NCBI RefSeq assembly: GCF_000332975.1
Contig: NZ_BANR01000001.1
Span: 62,001 to 126,000 of the forward strand
Direction of reading: 5' to 3'
Length of the DNA stretch: 64,000 bases
From: Gordonia aichiensis NBRC 108223
Lineage (GTDB): Bacteria > Actinomycetota > Actinomycetes > Mycobacteriales > Mycobacteriaceae
Part shown: positions 9,595-17,569 of the stretch, piece by piece
How positions within the stretch are numbered: the stretch's first letter is position 1
How the letters are laid out: each line of letters starts with the position of its first letter
Program-made: the position numbers and the translations under genes
Notes under the pieces: model-generated
Database searches by the model: none
Told to the model about the DNA's origin: nothing
What the model saw: only the letters and a program-made list of their open reading frames with translations

Positions 9595-10353
9595 ATGAGT
9601 GACCGACTGGCCGGCAGGGTGGCGTTGATCAGTGGCGGAGCCCGGGGAATGGGTGCCTCGCACGTGCGGGCGATGGTCGCGCAGGGCGCGCGGGCCGTCG
9701 CAGGCGACATCCTCGACGACGAGGGAAAGGCGCTCGCCGAAGAGGTCGGGGACGCGGTGCGCTACGTCCACCTCGACGTGACCGAGCCCGACGACTGGCG
9801 TGCCGCCGTCGACTTGACGGTGCAGGAGTTTGGTTCGCTCGACGTGCTGGTGAACAATGCAGGCATCGTGAATTTCGGACTCTTCGAGGACTACTCGCTC
9901 GACGACTGGCGCAGCATCATCGACGTGAACCTGACGGGCGTCTTCCTCGGAATCAAATCGGTTGTGCCGCAGATGAAGAAGCAGGGTGCAGGATCGATCA
10001 TCAACATTTCGTCGATCGAGGGGCTTGCTGGGACAATGGCATCGCACGGCTACACGGCGTCGAAGTTCGGTGTCCGGGGCATCACCAAGTCTGCGGCGCT
10101 GGAGCTGGGTCCCAGCGGCATTCGGGTCAACTCGATCCATCCGGGACTGATCAAGACACCCATGACCGAGTGGGTGCCGGACGACATCTTCCAGACAGCG
10201 CTCGGACGGGCCGCCGAACCGTCGGAGGTGTCGGCGCTCGTCGTGTATCTCGCGTCGGACGAATCGGGTTACTCGACGGGCTCGGAGTTCGTCGTCGACG
10301 GTGGGGTGGTTGCGGGGTTGGCGCACAAGGACTTCGGTAGCCTCGACGGGTGA
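9595..10353 (+). CDS. fabG3: SDR, 3-alpha/20-beta-hydroxysteroid dehydrogenase type (FabG3-like)
   Basis: 252-aa classical short-chain dehydrogenase. The cofactor motif GGARGMG is at 14-20, NNAG at 87-90, and the catalytic Ser140, Tyr153 and Lys157 follow the usual spacing. Long stretches around ASHVRAM, NISSIEGLAGT and VNSIHPGL are almost those I remember from M. tuberculosis Rv2002 (FabG3), a 20-beta-hydroxysteroid dehydrogenase, so a steroid or related hydroxy/keto substrate is likely. The ATG start has a strong upstream GGGAGAG ribosome-binding site. The real substrate cannot be read from sequence. Confidence 0.9.
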   Translation: MSDRLAGRVALISGGARGMGASHVRAMVAQGARAVAGDILDDEGKALAEEVGDAVRYVHLDVTEPDDWRAAVDLTVQEFGSLDVLVNNAGIVNFGLFEDYSLDDWRSIIDVNLTGVFLGIKSVVPQMKKQGAGSIINISSIEGLAGTMASHGYTASKFGVRGITKSAALELGPSGIRVNSIHPGLIKTPMTEWVPDDIFQTALGRAAEPSEVSALVVYLASDESGYSTGSEFVVDGGVVAGLAHKDFGSLDG

Positions 10354-10389
10354 CATCGGCCGACTGGCGGGCGAAACCCCGTTGCGCTG

Positions 10390-11283
10390 TCAGCTCACGA
10401 CCACCCCGAGTCGCGTACGCAGAAACCTGCGCAGTGAGTCGTTGAACCGTTGGGTGGTCGGCGCTTTCGGTACCAACTGATCGAACGCGTGGAAGGCGCC
10501 GGACGCGATCTCGACCTCGCACGGAACATCTGCGTCGGCGAGACGCCGAGCATAATCGAGTGTCTCGTCGTGGAACAGGTCGCACGTTCCGACACCGAGC
10601 CAGGTCGCCGGGAGACCGCCGAGGTCGCTTCGGCGGGCGGGCACCGCGACGTTTCTGTCCGCGGAGCCGAGGTAGAGATCCCACGCCCGCTGATTGTCGC
10701 GCTCGGACCACAGTAGGTATCGGCGTCCGGTGGGTGTGGAAGCCGTCCGATCGTCGAGCATCGGGTACACGAGAGCCTGTGCGGCAAGCGGAATGTCACC
10801 ACGGTCCCGGGCCAGGAGGGCCAGCGCGGCGGTCAGTCCGCCGCCCGCGCTCGCACCACCGACCGCGATGCGGTCGCGATCCGCCCACGGTTGTTCGGTC
10901 AGCCAGGAGAGTGCGGCGTAGCAGTCTTCCAGTGGCGTCGGATACGGGAATGCCGGTGCAAGTCTGTAGTTGACGGCAGCCACCGTGACGCCCGTGGTGT
11001 CGGCGAGGTCGCGGCAGTAGACGTCGTCTTGCCCCGCCGAGCCGAGAACGTAACCGCCGCCGTGGATCCACAGCATCGCTGCGCCTGTGTCGGCGGTTGC
11101 GGTGGGGCGGTGCAGGCGCACCGAGATTCCAGGACTGATCGCAACGGTCGGGGTGCCCCGCAGTCTCGACAACTGCACCCCGCCGACGCGTAGAAGAGGT
11201 TTCGGGGCGTAGCGCAGCCCGATTCCGCGGGGTATCCAGCGTGCGGTGCGGCGGAGATCGGGTGCGATATCGGAGGCGTTCAT
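10390..11283 (-). CDS. Alpha/beta-hydrolase esterase, HSL/LipH family
   Basis: 297-aa carboxylesterase of the hormone-sensitive-lipase (type IV) family. The oxyanion-hole motif HGGGY is at 74-78. The nucleophile elbow GGASAGG puts Ser145 in the family position, where GDSAG is more usual. An acidic residue follows in the CDLFHDE segment, and the catalytic His is in GAFHAFD. No signal peptide, so cytoplasmic. ATG 11283; divergent from the amidohydrolase gene, sharing an 80-bp promoter gap. Expected to hydrolyse short acyl esters; the physiological substrate is unknown. Confidence 0.88.
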   Translation of the reverse strand: MNASDIAPDLRRTARWIPRGIGLRYAPKPLLRVGGVQLSRLRGTPTVAISPGISVRLHRPTATADTGAAMLWIHGGGYVLGSAGQDDVYCRDLADTTGVTVAAVNYRLAPAFPYPTPLEDCYAALSWLTEQPWADRDRIAVGGASAGGGLTAALALLARDRGDIPLAAQALVYPMLDDRTASTPTGRRYLLWSERDNQRAWDLYLGSADRNVAVPARRSDLGGLPATWLGVGTCDLFHDETLDYARRLADADVPCEVEIASGAFHAFDQLVPKAPTTQRFNDSLRRFLRTRLGVVVS

Positions 11284-11363
11284 CGCGGCGACTATACATT
11301 CTCGGAAAAGTGTCTACTTTGACTGTGATCTGTGCCACTATGACCGCGTGCGAAGGGAGTCCC

Positions 11364-13166
11364 ATGCCCACATTTGACACAGTCGTCCGGGGTGGCCGGT
11401 GGTTCGACGGGACGGGGGCGGCCTCGGCGATACGCGATGTCGGCATCCGCGACGGCCGTGTGGCAGAGATCAGCGCCGAGCCTCTCGACACCAGCGGCGC
11501 GCAGGTCATCGATGCCGAGGGCGCATGGGTGACGCCGGGACTGATCGACATCCACACCCACTACGACGTCGAGGTGCTCGATACTCCGGAACTGACCGAG
11601 TCGCTCCGGCACGGGGTGACGACCGTGTTCATCGGGTCATGTTCGCTCTCGACGATCTATGTCAACGGCGAAGAGGCAGGCGACCTTTTCGGGCGTGTCG
11701 AGGCGATTCCGCGTGATCACGTCATCTCAGCGGTGGATGAGCACAAGGACTGGACGTCACCCAAGGAATACGTCGATCGACTGGAGAGTCTGCCGCTCGG
11801 TGCGAATCTCGCAGCCTTCATCGGGCACTCGGACATGCGGACGGCTGTGATGGGGCTCGATCGGGCGACACGTCCTGACGTGCGACCGTCCCGGGCCGAG
11901 CAGGCGCGGATGGAGGAGATGCTCGGTGATGCCTTGGTGGAGGGATTCGTTGGACTCTCGTCGCAGCAGCTGAAGTTCGACAAGCTCGACGGGGTGACCT
12001 GCCGATCGCGCACTCTGCCGTCGACCTACGCCAAGCCGAAAGAACTCCGCAGACTCAAGAGCATGCTGCGTCACAGCGGGCGGGTGCTGCAGTCGGGTCC
12101 CGACATTCAGAATCCCCTGAACCTGGTCTCGCAGATGGTGCAGTCGATCGGGTTCGGGCGTCCGGTGCTGAAGACCTCGCTCCTCTCGGCTGCCGATGTG
12201 AAGTCGAACGAGAAAGCACTGCTCCTGATGGATCACCCGACAGCGCTGATCAATCGACTCGGTGGAGACTTCCGGTGGCAGCACCTACCCGTGCCGTTCG
12301 AGGTGTACGCCGACGGCATCGACTTGGTGATCTTTGAGGAATTCGGTTCGGGCGCAGCCGCTTTGCATTTGCGCGACGACATCGAACGAGACGCACTGAT
12401 TCAGGACGAAGACTATCGACGGTGGTTCCGCAAAGACTACGAGCAGAAGTTCGGTATCAGGGTGTGGCACCGCGACTTCTTCGACGCCGAGATCGTCGCG
12501 TGTCCCGACGAAACCGTGATAGGCAAGTCGTTCGGCCAGGTGGGACTCGATCGTGGTGGCCTGCATCCGGTCGACGCCTTCCTCGACCTCGTCGTCGAGC
12601 ATGGCAGACAACTGCGTTGGCGTACGACGATTTCCAACCACCGGCCGGAGATGCTCAAGAAGATCGCCACGTGGCCGACGGTGCAGATGGGCTTTTCCGA
12701 CGCCGGCGCCCACCTGCGCAACATGGCCTTCTACAACAGCGGTCTGCGGCTGTTACGCCACGTTCGGGATGCCGAGCAGACGGGAAAGCCTTTCATGAGT
12801 AGCGAGTACGCAGTTCACCGCCTGACGGGCGAGGTGGCCGACTTCTACGACATCGACGCCGGGCACCTCCGTGTCGGCGACCGCGCCGACCTCGTGGTGA
12901 TCGATCCCGAGCATCTCGACGAGCAACTCGAGGCGTATGTGGAGGCACCTATCGAGCAGTTCGGTGGTATGTCGCGCATGGTCAATCGCAACGACGGCGC
13001 AGTGCGCGCCGTCATGGTCAGTGGACGGACCGTCTTTGCCGACGGCCGGTTCTCGTCGGCGGTGGGGACCATGAGGACAGGCAGCTTCCTCCGCGCGGGC
13101 CGGGCCGCGCCGCCGGTGTCCGCACCGAGCGCGCACGCCGACGCTGAGCTGATACGCATGGGCTGA
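11364..13166 (+). CDS. N-acyl-D-amino-acid deacylase / D-aminoacylase-family amidohydrolase
   Basis: 600-aa metal-dependent amidohydrolase. It has an N-terminal beta-sandwich half, the zinc motif HTH at 64-66 in LIDIHTHYD, GHSDMR near 150, ISNHRPEM near 415, and the catalytic-base segment FSDAGAHLRN near 443-452. The C-terminal sandwich strand HLRVGDRADLVV is typical of this superfamily. I choose ATG 11364 because AAGGGAG precedes it at good spacing; an upstream extension would overlap the divergent esterase promoter. Members cleave N-acyl-D-amino acids or related cyclic amides; the substrate here is undetermined. Confidence 0.87.
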   Translation: MPTFDTVVRGGRWFDGTGAASAIRDVGIRDGRVAEISAEPLDTSGAQVIDAEGAWVTPGLIDIHTHYDVEVLDTPELTESLRHGVTTVFIGSCSLSTIYVNGEEAGDLFGRVEAIPRDHVISAVDEHKDWTSPKEYVDRLESLPLGANLAAFIGHSDMRTAVMGLDRATRPDVRPSRAEQARMEEMLGDALVEGFVGLSSQQLKFDKLDGVTCRSRTLPSTYAKPKELRRLKSMLRHSGRVLQSGPDIQNPLNLVSQMVQSIGFGRPVLKTSLLSAADVKSNEKALLLMDHPTALINRLGGDFRWQHLPVPFEVYADGIDLVIFEEFGSGAAALHLRDDIERDALIQDEDYRRWFRKDYEQKFGIRVWHRDFFDAEIVACPDETVIGKSFGQVGLDRGGLHPVDAFLDLVVEHGRQLRWRTTISNHRPEMLKKIATWPTVQMGFSDAGAHLRNMAFYNSGLRLLRHVRDAEQTGKPFMSSEYAVHRLTGEVADFYDIDAGHLRVGDRADLVVIDPEHLDEQLEAYVEAPIEQFGGMSRMVNRNDGAVRAVMVSGRTVFADGRFSSAVGTMRTGSFLRAGRAAPPVSAPSAHADAELIRMG

Positions 13167-13317
13167 CGGCTTCGGGTCGTGCCCTACCGTCGCGACGTCA
13201 CCGTTGCGTATAGGTCCGAATGCAATTGGAGGGAAATCTCGACCAGCGGGAAACGGTGTACCCAACTAGTGGTGTTTTCGGGTGCGATGTGGTCCGATGT
13301 CGTGCAACCATCGATTC

Positions 13318-13812
13318 ATGGCCGACACAGCAACTGCACCCGACAGCATCCTGGAGGCCGGAACCACGGCCCCCGATTTCTCACTCAAGGCGACGCCGGA
13401 TCAGTCCCTGCGCTTGTCCGAACTGAGAGGCAACCCGGTGGTGCTCGTGTTCTATCCCGCCGACTGGAGTCAGGTGTGCGGGGACGAACTGGCCGTGTTC
13501 AACCAGTCTCTGCCGCTCCTACAGGAGTATCGCGCGGTGCTGCTTGGGATTTCGGTCGACAGCGCGTGGAGTCACCAGGCCTTCAAGGAATCCCGCAAGC
13601 TCGGCTACGATCTGCTCGCCGACTACAACCCGAAGGGTGAGGTGTCGCGAGCGTACGGCGCATATGACGAGGCCGCGGGATGTTCCAAGCGCGCACTGTT
13701 CGTCGTCGACGCCGACGGGGTGATCGCCTGGAGCTATCTGTCGCCGATGGCCATCAATCCTGGTGTCAACGGAGTGCTCGACGCGCTCGAAGCGCTCAAG
13801 AAGAATGCGTGA
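13318..13812 (+). CDS. Peroxiredoxin, AhpC/TSA (AhpE/BCP-like)
   Basis: 164-aa thioredoxin-fold peroxidase reducing peroxides with a cysteine thiol. The peroxidatic residue is Cys54, in FYPADWSQVCGDE; a second cysteine, Cys122 (AGCSKRALF), could be a resolving residue. The start is ATG 13318, where the conserved domain begins; there is no obvious ribosome-binding site, so the transcript may be leaderless. It lies 10 nt upstream of a DsbA-like gene, so the two probably form an operon for thiol-redox defence. Confidence 0.9.
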   Translation: MADTATAPDSILEAGTTAPDFSLKATPDQSLRLSELRGNPVVLVFYPADWSQVCGDELAVFNQSLPLLQEYRAVLLGISVDSAWSHQAFKESRKLGYDLLADYNPKGEVSRAYGAYDEAAGCSKRALFVVDADGVIAWSYLSPMAINPGVNGVLDALEALKKNA

Positions 13813-13822
13813 GGAGCCCACG

Positions 13823-14347
13823 ATGACATTGACCCCATCCGTCGGACCCGACGACTACACGCAGGGACCCCACGACGCTGCAATCACATTGGTCGAGTAC
13901 GGCGACTACGAGTGCTCCTACTGCGGGCAGGCCTATCCGATCGTCAAAGAGATACAGCAGACGTACCCGGACTCACTTCGCTTCTGCTTCCGCAACTTTC
14001 CCATTCCCGAGATCCACCCGCAGGCGCTGACCGCCGCGGAGTTCGCCGAGTACGCCGGAAGTCAGGGTCGTTTCTGGGAAGCGCATGATCGGCTGTACGA
14101 GAACCAGAACCGACTCGGCGACGGCGTGTATCGCGAACTGGCGGTCGAACTGGGTCTCGATCAGGGGGCCGTGGAGAATGCGGTGAACTCCGGAGAGTTC
14201 GCGGATCGAATCCAAGGACATATCAACAGCGGCCTGCGCAGCGGTGTGAACGGCACGCCCGCGTTCTTCATCAACGAGCAGTTCTTTCCTGGGCCTTTCA
14301 CCGAGTTACCGGACATTCTGGAACAGATCTTCGCAGCCGGAAGGTAA
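13823..14347 (+). CDS. DsbA-family thioredoxin-fold protein
   Basis: 174-aa DsbA/Thioredoxin_4 protein with a CxxC active site at Cys31-Cys34 (YECSYCGQ) and a conserved cis-proline loop (NGTPAFF) near 145. There is no signal peptide, so it acts in the cytoplasm, unlike exported DsbA. It could be the reductant or partner of the peroxiredoxin upstream. The ATG at 13823 follows GAGGAG just after the peroxiredoxin stop. NhaA-associated and FrnE-like homologues exist, and the precise role is unknown. Confidence 0.88.
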   Translation: MTLTPSVGPDDYTQGPHDAAITLVEYGDYECSYCGQAYPIVKEIQQTYPDSLRFCFRNFPIPEIHPQALTAAEFAEYAGSQGRFWEAHDRLYENQNRLGDGVYRELAVELGLDQGAVENAVNSGEFADRIQGHINSGLRSGVNGTPAFFINEQFFPGPFTELPDILEQIFAAGR

Positions 14348-14645
14348 TACGTTCCCGCTCACGCGGTCGTGGCCACGGTTGCGCTGCGCTTTTCGAGCCG
14401 GATACACCGTGGCGTAGCCGCGTCGCACCGATCGTGCCGCGAGCGATCGGACGGTTCTACGCGACGAGTCTCGAGACTTTCCGCTGCCTTTTCACATCGC
14501 GGTTCAGGTGGAGAGAGTTCCTGCATATTCGCGTGCTCGGAATCGTTCCTAGCCAGCGCCTGCGCGTCCTTCGCGTTGTTGCTCACGCTCCGCGGATGGC
14601 ACTGCGTCGGAGCAGGCTCCGGGACCTCCACGCGGACGACAGCTG
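14348..14645. other. Intergenic stretch without a recognisable gene
   Basis: About 300 bp after the DsbA-like gene. Open frames exist on both strands but none gives a protein with recognisable domains, plausible codon bias or a ribosome-binding site. No strong hairpin with a T-tract was found. It may be decayed coding sequence. Confidence 0.4.
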
Positions 14646-14791
14646 TTGACGCTCCCTGTCTGCTGTGCACTCATCGTCGCCGGAATCGCTTACGGAGTGG
14701 TGACGTACGGATCGCACCACGCCGCCAACACCCAGGGCGGTGGGTGGTCGGAAGCGCCGACGACGGTCCTCGACGCGATCTGACGGTGTCC
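14646..14791 (+). CDS. Possible small single-pass membrane protein, about 47 aa
   Basis: Starting from TTG 14646, a frame encodes a hydrophobic segment (PVCCALIVAGIAYGVV) followed by a polar tail ending in TTVLDAI. A transmembrane helix followed by a short polar tail is a common plan for real small proteins, and the sequence has G/C-rich third positions. There is no ATG or GTG upstream in frame before a stop at 14550-14552, and no clear ribosome-binding site. This is a weak call. Confidence 0.25.
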
Positions 14792-14802
14792 CGCGTCCCG
14801 GT

Positions 14803-15807
14803 CTAACCGTTTATGCGCACCACGGTGCGGCCCGTGATCCCGCCTGCACCAATGGCTTCGAGTGTCGACGGCAGATCGTCGAGGCCGATCTCGGTGATTA
14901 GATTGTCGAGATGTGCAGGGCGCAGGTCGGTCTCGAGTCGCGCCCAGATCGAGCGCCGGAGTTCGGGTCCGATCAGTACCGAGTCGATACCGAGCAGCGC
15001 CACGCCGCGCAGGATGAACGGCATGACCGTGGTGGGCAGGTCGGCGCCGCCGGTCAGCCCGCTCGCAGCGACGGTCCCACTGTGGTTCATTGTCGACAGA
15101 ACGTACGCGAGTGTCTTACCCCCGACACAGTCCACCGCACCAGCCCACAGGGACTTTCCCAGAGGACGAATCCTGGTGTCGGCGTCGACGAGTCGACCGA
15201 CGACCTCGGCTGCACCGAGCTCGGTCAATAACCCTGTGGCGTCGGTCTTTCCGCTCGATGCGGTCACGGAGAAGCCGAGGCTGCTGAGGAGGTCGACGCT
15301 GACGCTGCCCACACCGCCACTTGCGCCGGTGACGACCACAGGCCCGTCGTCGGGTGTCAGCCCACGATCGAGCAGGGCGACGACGCTCATCGCTGCAGTG
15401 AATCCAGCGGTGCCGATCGCGGCGGCCTCGCGGGTGGAGAGAGTGTCGAGTGCGACCACCTGGCTTGCGGGGACACGGGCGTAGGCGGCATAACCGCCGT
15501 GCTGGCCGGTGCCGATCGGACCACCGTGTGCCACAACGCGATCGCCGGGCTCGAAGTCGAGTGTCGATGATGCGATCACCTCGCCCGCGAGGTCGATGCC
15601 CGGGACGATCGGGTAGTCGCGGACCACGCCACCGCGCGGTGTCACGGCCAGCGCATCTTTGTAGTTGACGCCCGAGTACTCGACGGCGATGGTGACCTCG
15701 CCGTCGGGCAGGTCGGTTGCAGCGAGTCGCTCGCTGGTGAGCGCAACCGAGTCGCCGGCCTCGCGGGCCATCAGAACGGTGAACTCATCGGGCAGGGTGC
15801 GCGTCAT
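14803..15807 (-). CDS. acuI: Acrylyl-CoA reductase / quinone oxidoreductase, AcuI (YhdH) family
   Basis: 334-aa zinc-free medium-chain reductase of the YhdH/AcuI group, which reduces acrylyl-CoA to propionyl-CoA with NADPH. Family signatures are VNYKDALA near 50, a PIVPGIDLAG segment near 70, the nucleotide-binding loop VVVTGASGGVGS (near 157-168) and a C-terminal end GITGRTVV. Length matches the family. It is encoded on the minus strand, 43 bp after the ArsR gene. Activity on other acyl-CoAs or quinones is also possible. Confidence 0.88.
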   Translation of the reverse strand: MTRTLPDEFTVLMAREAGDSVALTSERLAATDLPDGEVTIAVEYSGVNYKDALAVTPRGGVVRDYPIVPGIDLAGEVIASSTLDFEPGDRVVAHGGPIGTGQHGGYAAYARVPASQVVALDTLSTREAAAIGTAGFTAAMSVVALLDRGLTPDDGPVVVTGASGGVGSVSVDLLSSLGFSVTASSGKTDATGLLTELGAAEVVGRLVDADTRIRPLGKSLWAGAVDCVGGKTLAYVLSTMNHSGTVAASGLTGGADLPTTVMPFILRGVALLGIDSVLIGPELRRSIWARLETDLRPAHLDNLITEIGLDDLPSTLEAIGAGGITGRTVVRING

Positions 15808-15850
15808 CGGGCTCTCCTGGTCGTCGAGGGGCGTCGCATCTCAGCGTAGG

Positions 15851-16351
15851 TCACAACAGTCCGGCGATGTCGCCCGCGGCGAGCATGCTGACGAGTACGG
15901 GTACGAGATGGGTCGGGGCGATGCCGTAGTCGTTACGTCCGACCTTGGTGACGATCGACGCCGTCGTGAGGATCTTCAGGTGGTGGTAGAGCTGGCCGGT
16001 CGTACCGAAGTCGCCTGCCTCCTGGAGGTCGGTGACCGAGGCGTTACCGCGGACCAGCAGACGGACGATCTCGATGCGTGCCGGGTGGCCGAGTGCGGCG
16101 AACGTCGACGAAAGTGCTTCTGGTGCAAGGTCGACAGCGGCGTCCGCGGAGTAGGCGATGTTCCAGGTGACCGGGCCCGTGAAGTCCACGGCCCCGGAAT
16201 ACTCGAGTATCCCCGACGTCGTGCGTTCGGCACCGTCGTCGTCGGAGGAATCGGCGTGGTCGTCGGGTCGCCCCGAGGCGAAGACCGCAGCCTCCAGCCG
16301 CGCGATGCGTGCCTCGAGATCGTCCGACGACTGACTGGTCACGCAATGCAC
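15851..16351 (-). CDS. ArsR-type winged-helix transcriptional regulator
   Basis: 166 aa. An N-terminal coiled-coil-like segment (LEARIARLEAAVF, about 11-23) and an acidic linker precede an ArsR-like winged helix: FAALGHPARIEIVRLL, then the recognition-helix region GTTGQLYHHLKIL. No metal-binding cysteine pair is evident, so it is not a classical metal sensor. Its start overlaps the end of the upstream serine-hydrolase gene by 13 bp, so the two are co-transcribed. The palindrome upstream of that operon is a likely target. Confidence 0.82.
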   Translation of the reverse strand: MHCVTSQSSDDLEARIARLEAAVFASGRPDDHADSSDDDGAERTTSGILEYSGAVDFTGPVTWNIAYSADAAVDLAPEALSSTFAALGHPARIEIVRLLVRGNASVTDLQEAGDFGTTGQLYHHLKILTTASIVTKVGRNDYGIAPTHLVPVLVSMLAAGDIAGLL

Positions 16352-17409
16352 CGTAGCGCGTGCGCAACTGCCGGATCCGTGATGGCTGCCAGCAGGAGCT
16401 TCTGGTGTGCGAAGTTGTCGGCTTTGGTGTCGGCATCGGAGAGACCACGCACCATCAGGGTGCCGACGCCGATCCGGCCGTCGGCGGTGCGGTATTCAAA
16501 GACCTCGGTGATCACTCCCGGCAGGCTTCCGCCCTTGAAGCCGAGAATTGAACCGTCGGAGGACGGCCCCTGGTATTCGAGCACGCGCCGTGCGAGGGGG
16601 GCACCCGGTCCGAACGAGCCGTCGGCCAGGCCCGTCATTAGGGAGTGGAGAGCATTCGGCGTGGCCTGCAACAGTGCATTCGCCCGCGCCGCTTCTGGGT
16701 CGCCGGTCGCCACGCGGGCGCGTATCGCGGCGGCATACGCGGGATCGTCGTGATAGCGCTGAGCGGCACGGAACGCATCGTCTGGTCGCTGCAACGTCGG
16801 GTCAATGGTGGCGAGGTAGGCGCCGAGCAAGCTCGGGACGTCGTCGGAGAACCCGAAGCGATCCATCACCGAGCGTAAAGAGTTGTCTCCCAACGTGTTG
16901 CGCAGCAGGTCTGGCGCCGCGGAATCGGAGAATCGGATCATGACGTCAGCGAGCTGCTCGTAGGTGACCGTGCGTGTGCCGTCGACGGGGATGCCGTCGA
17001 CGGCGGGGATCTTCAGGTAGGCGAGTGCACGCGCGTGAGCGCCACCGTCGAGTGCGAGGTACCAGCGCTGCCACTCGTTGACGCTGACGCGAGCCTCCGG
17101 GTTGAGACGGCCGTCGGCGACGGCGCTCGCGTAGGCCGCGAGGTGGATCAGCTTGACCGACGACGCCGCGGGGAACACCGCACCGGAGTCGTGCGAGATC
17201 GGCGCGCCGTCGATCGGTGTGACGCGCAGTGCGTAGTCGTCGGGGTGCGAGGCGAGATAGCCGATCCAACCCTGTATGGACGAGGTATCGGCCGCTCTCG
17301 GCGCCGCGCAGTGCGCGGATGAGGCGGTTGGGACGGCGTGTGCTTCCGCGGGAATCGTGACTCCCGTGATCACGGCGAACGCGATGGCGAGCAAGGAAAC
17401 GAAGCGCAT
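16339..17409 (-). CDS. Secreted serine hydrolase, class A beta-lactamase-like fold
   Basis: 356 aa with an N-terminal signal peptide (hydrophobic stretch about 4-20, cleavage near PAEAHA). The serine-hydrolase motif SxxK is at 83-86 (ASSVKLIHL), and FKGGSLPG near 280 occupies the KTG-box position. The region between them is helical, as in class A beta-lactamases and DUF-type serine hydrolases. It probably acts on the cell wall or on an exported ester or beta-lactam; I cannot choose between these. It is the first gene of an operon with the ArsR regulator and divergent from an MFS exporter. Confidence 0.8.
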   Translation of the reverse strand: MRFVSLLAIAFAVITGVTIPAEAHAVPTASSAHCAAPRAADTSSIQGWIGYLASHPDDYALRVTPIDGAPISHDSGAVFPAASSVKLIHLAAYASAVADGRLNPEARVSVNEWQRWYLALDGGAHARALAYLKIPAVDGIPVDGTRTVTYEQLADVMIRFSDSAAPDLLRNTLGDNSLRSVMDRFGFSDDVPSLLGAYLATIDPTLQRPDDAFRAAQRYHDDPAYAAAIRARVATGDPEAARANALLQATPNALHSLMTGLADGSFGPGAPLARRVLEYQGPSSDGSILGFKGGSLPGVITEVFEYRTADGRIGVGTLMVRGLSDADTKADNFAHQKLLLAAITDPAVAHALRCIA

Positions 17410-17424
17410 CAGGATCTCCCGGAT

Positions 17425-17449
17425 GTTCGTAAGTACGTAATTACGAAAC
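17425..17449. promoter_or_regulatory. Operator-like palindrome upstream of serine hydrolase-arsR operon
   Basis: TTCGTAA at 17426-17432 and its exact reverse complement TTACGAA at 17441-17447 flank an 8-nt spacer. Inside lies a second perfect palindrome, CGTAATTACG (17436-17445), giving three CGTAA half-sites. It starts 16 bp upstream of the minus-strand start codon at 17409 and is AT-rich against the background. This is the pattern of a dimeric ArsR-type operator, so autoregulation by the downstream regulator is likely. Confidence 0.6.
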
Positions 17450-17569
17450 TATCAAACAAGGCGCCGGGCAGTCCGCGACAGACCCACGACAGCCGACGGC
17501 AGCGTCGTGTAAGCGGGCGACCATAGCGTCGGTGTCAATAAATCCTGACTACCGATAGGAGGTGCCCTC

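Noticed and set aside
11319..11341. TTGACT and CACTAT as a promoter of the amidohydrolase gene
   Set aside because: The spacer is only 11 nt, far from the usual 16-18.
14369..14806. 145-aa plus-strand open frame after the DsbA-like gene
   Set aside because: Composition is serine/arginine-rich with many cysteines, no ribosome-binding site, and a competing short frame (14646-14791) looks more protein-like.
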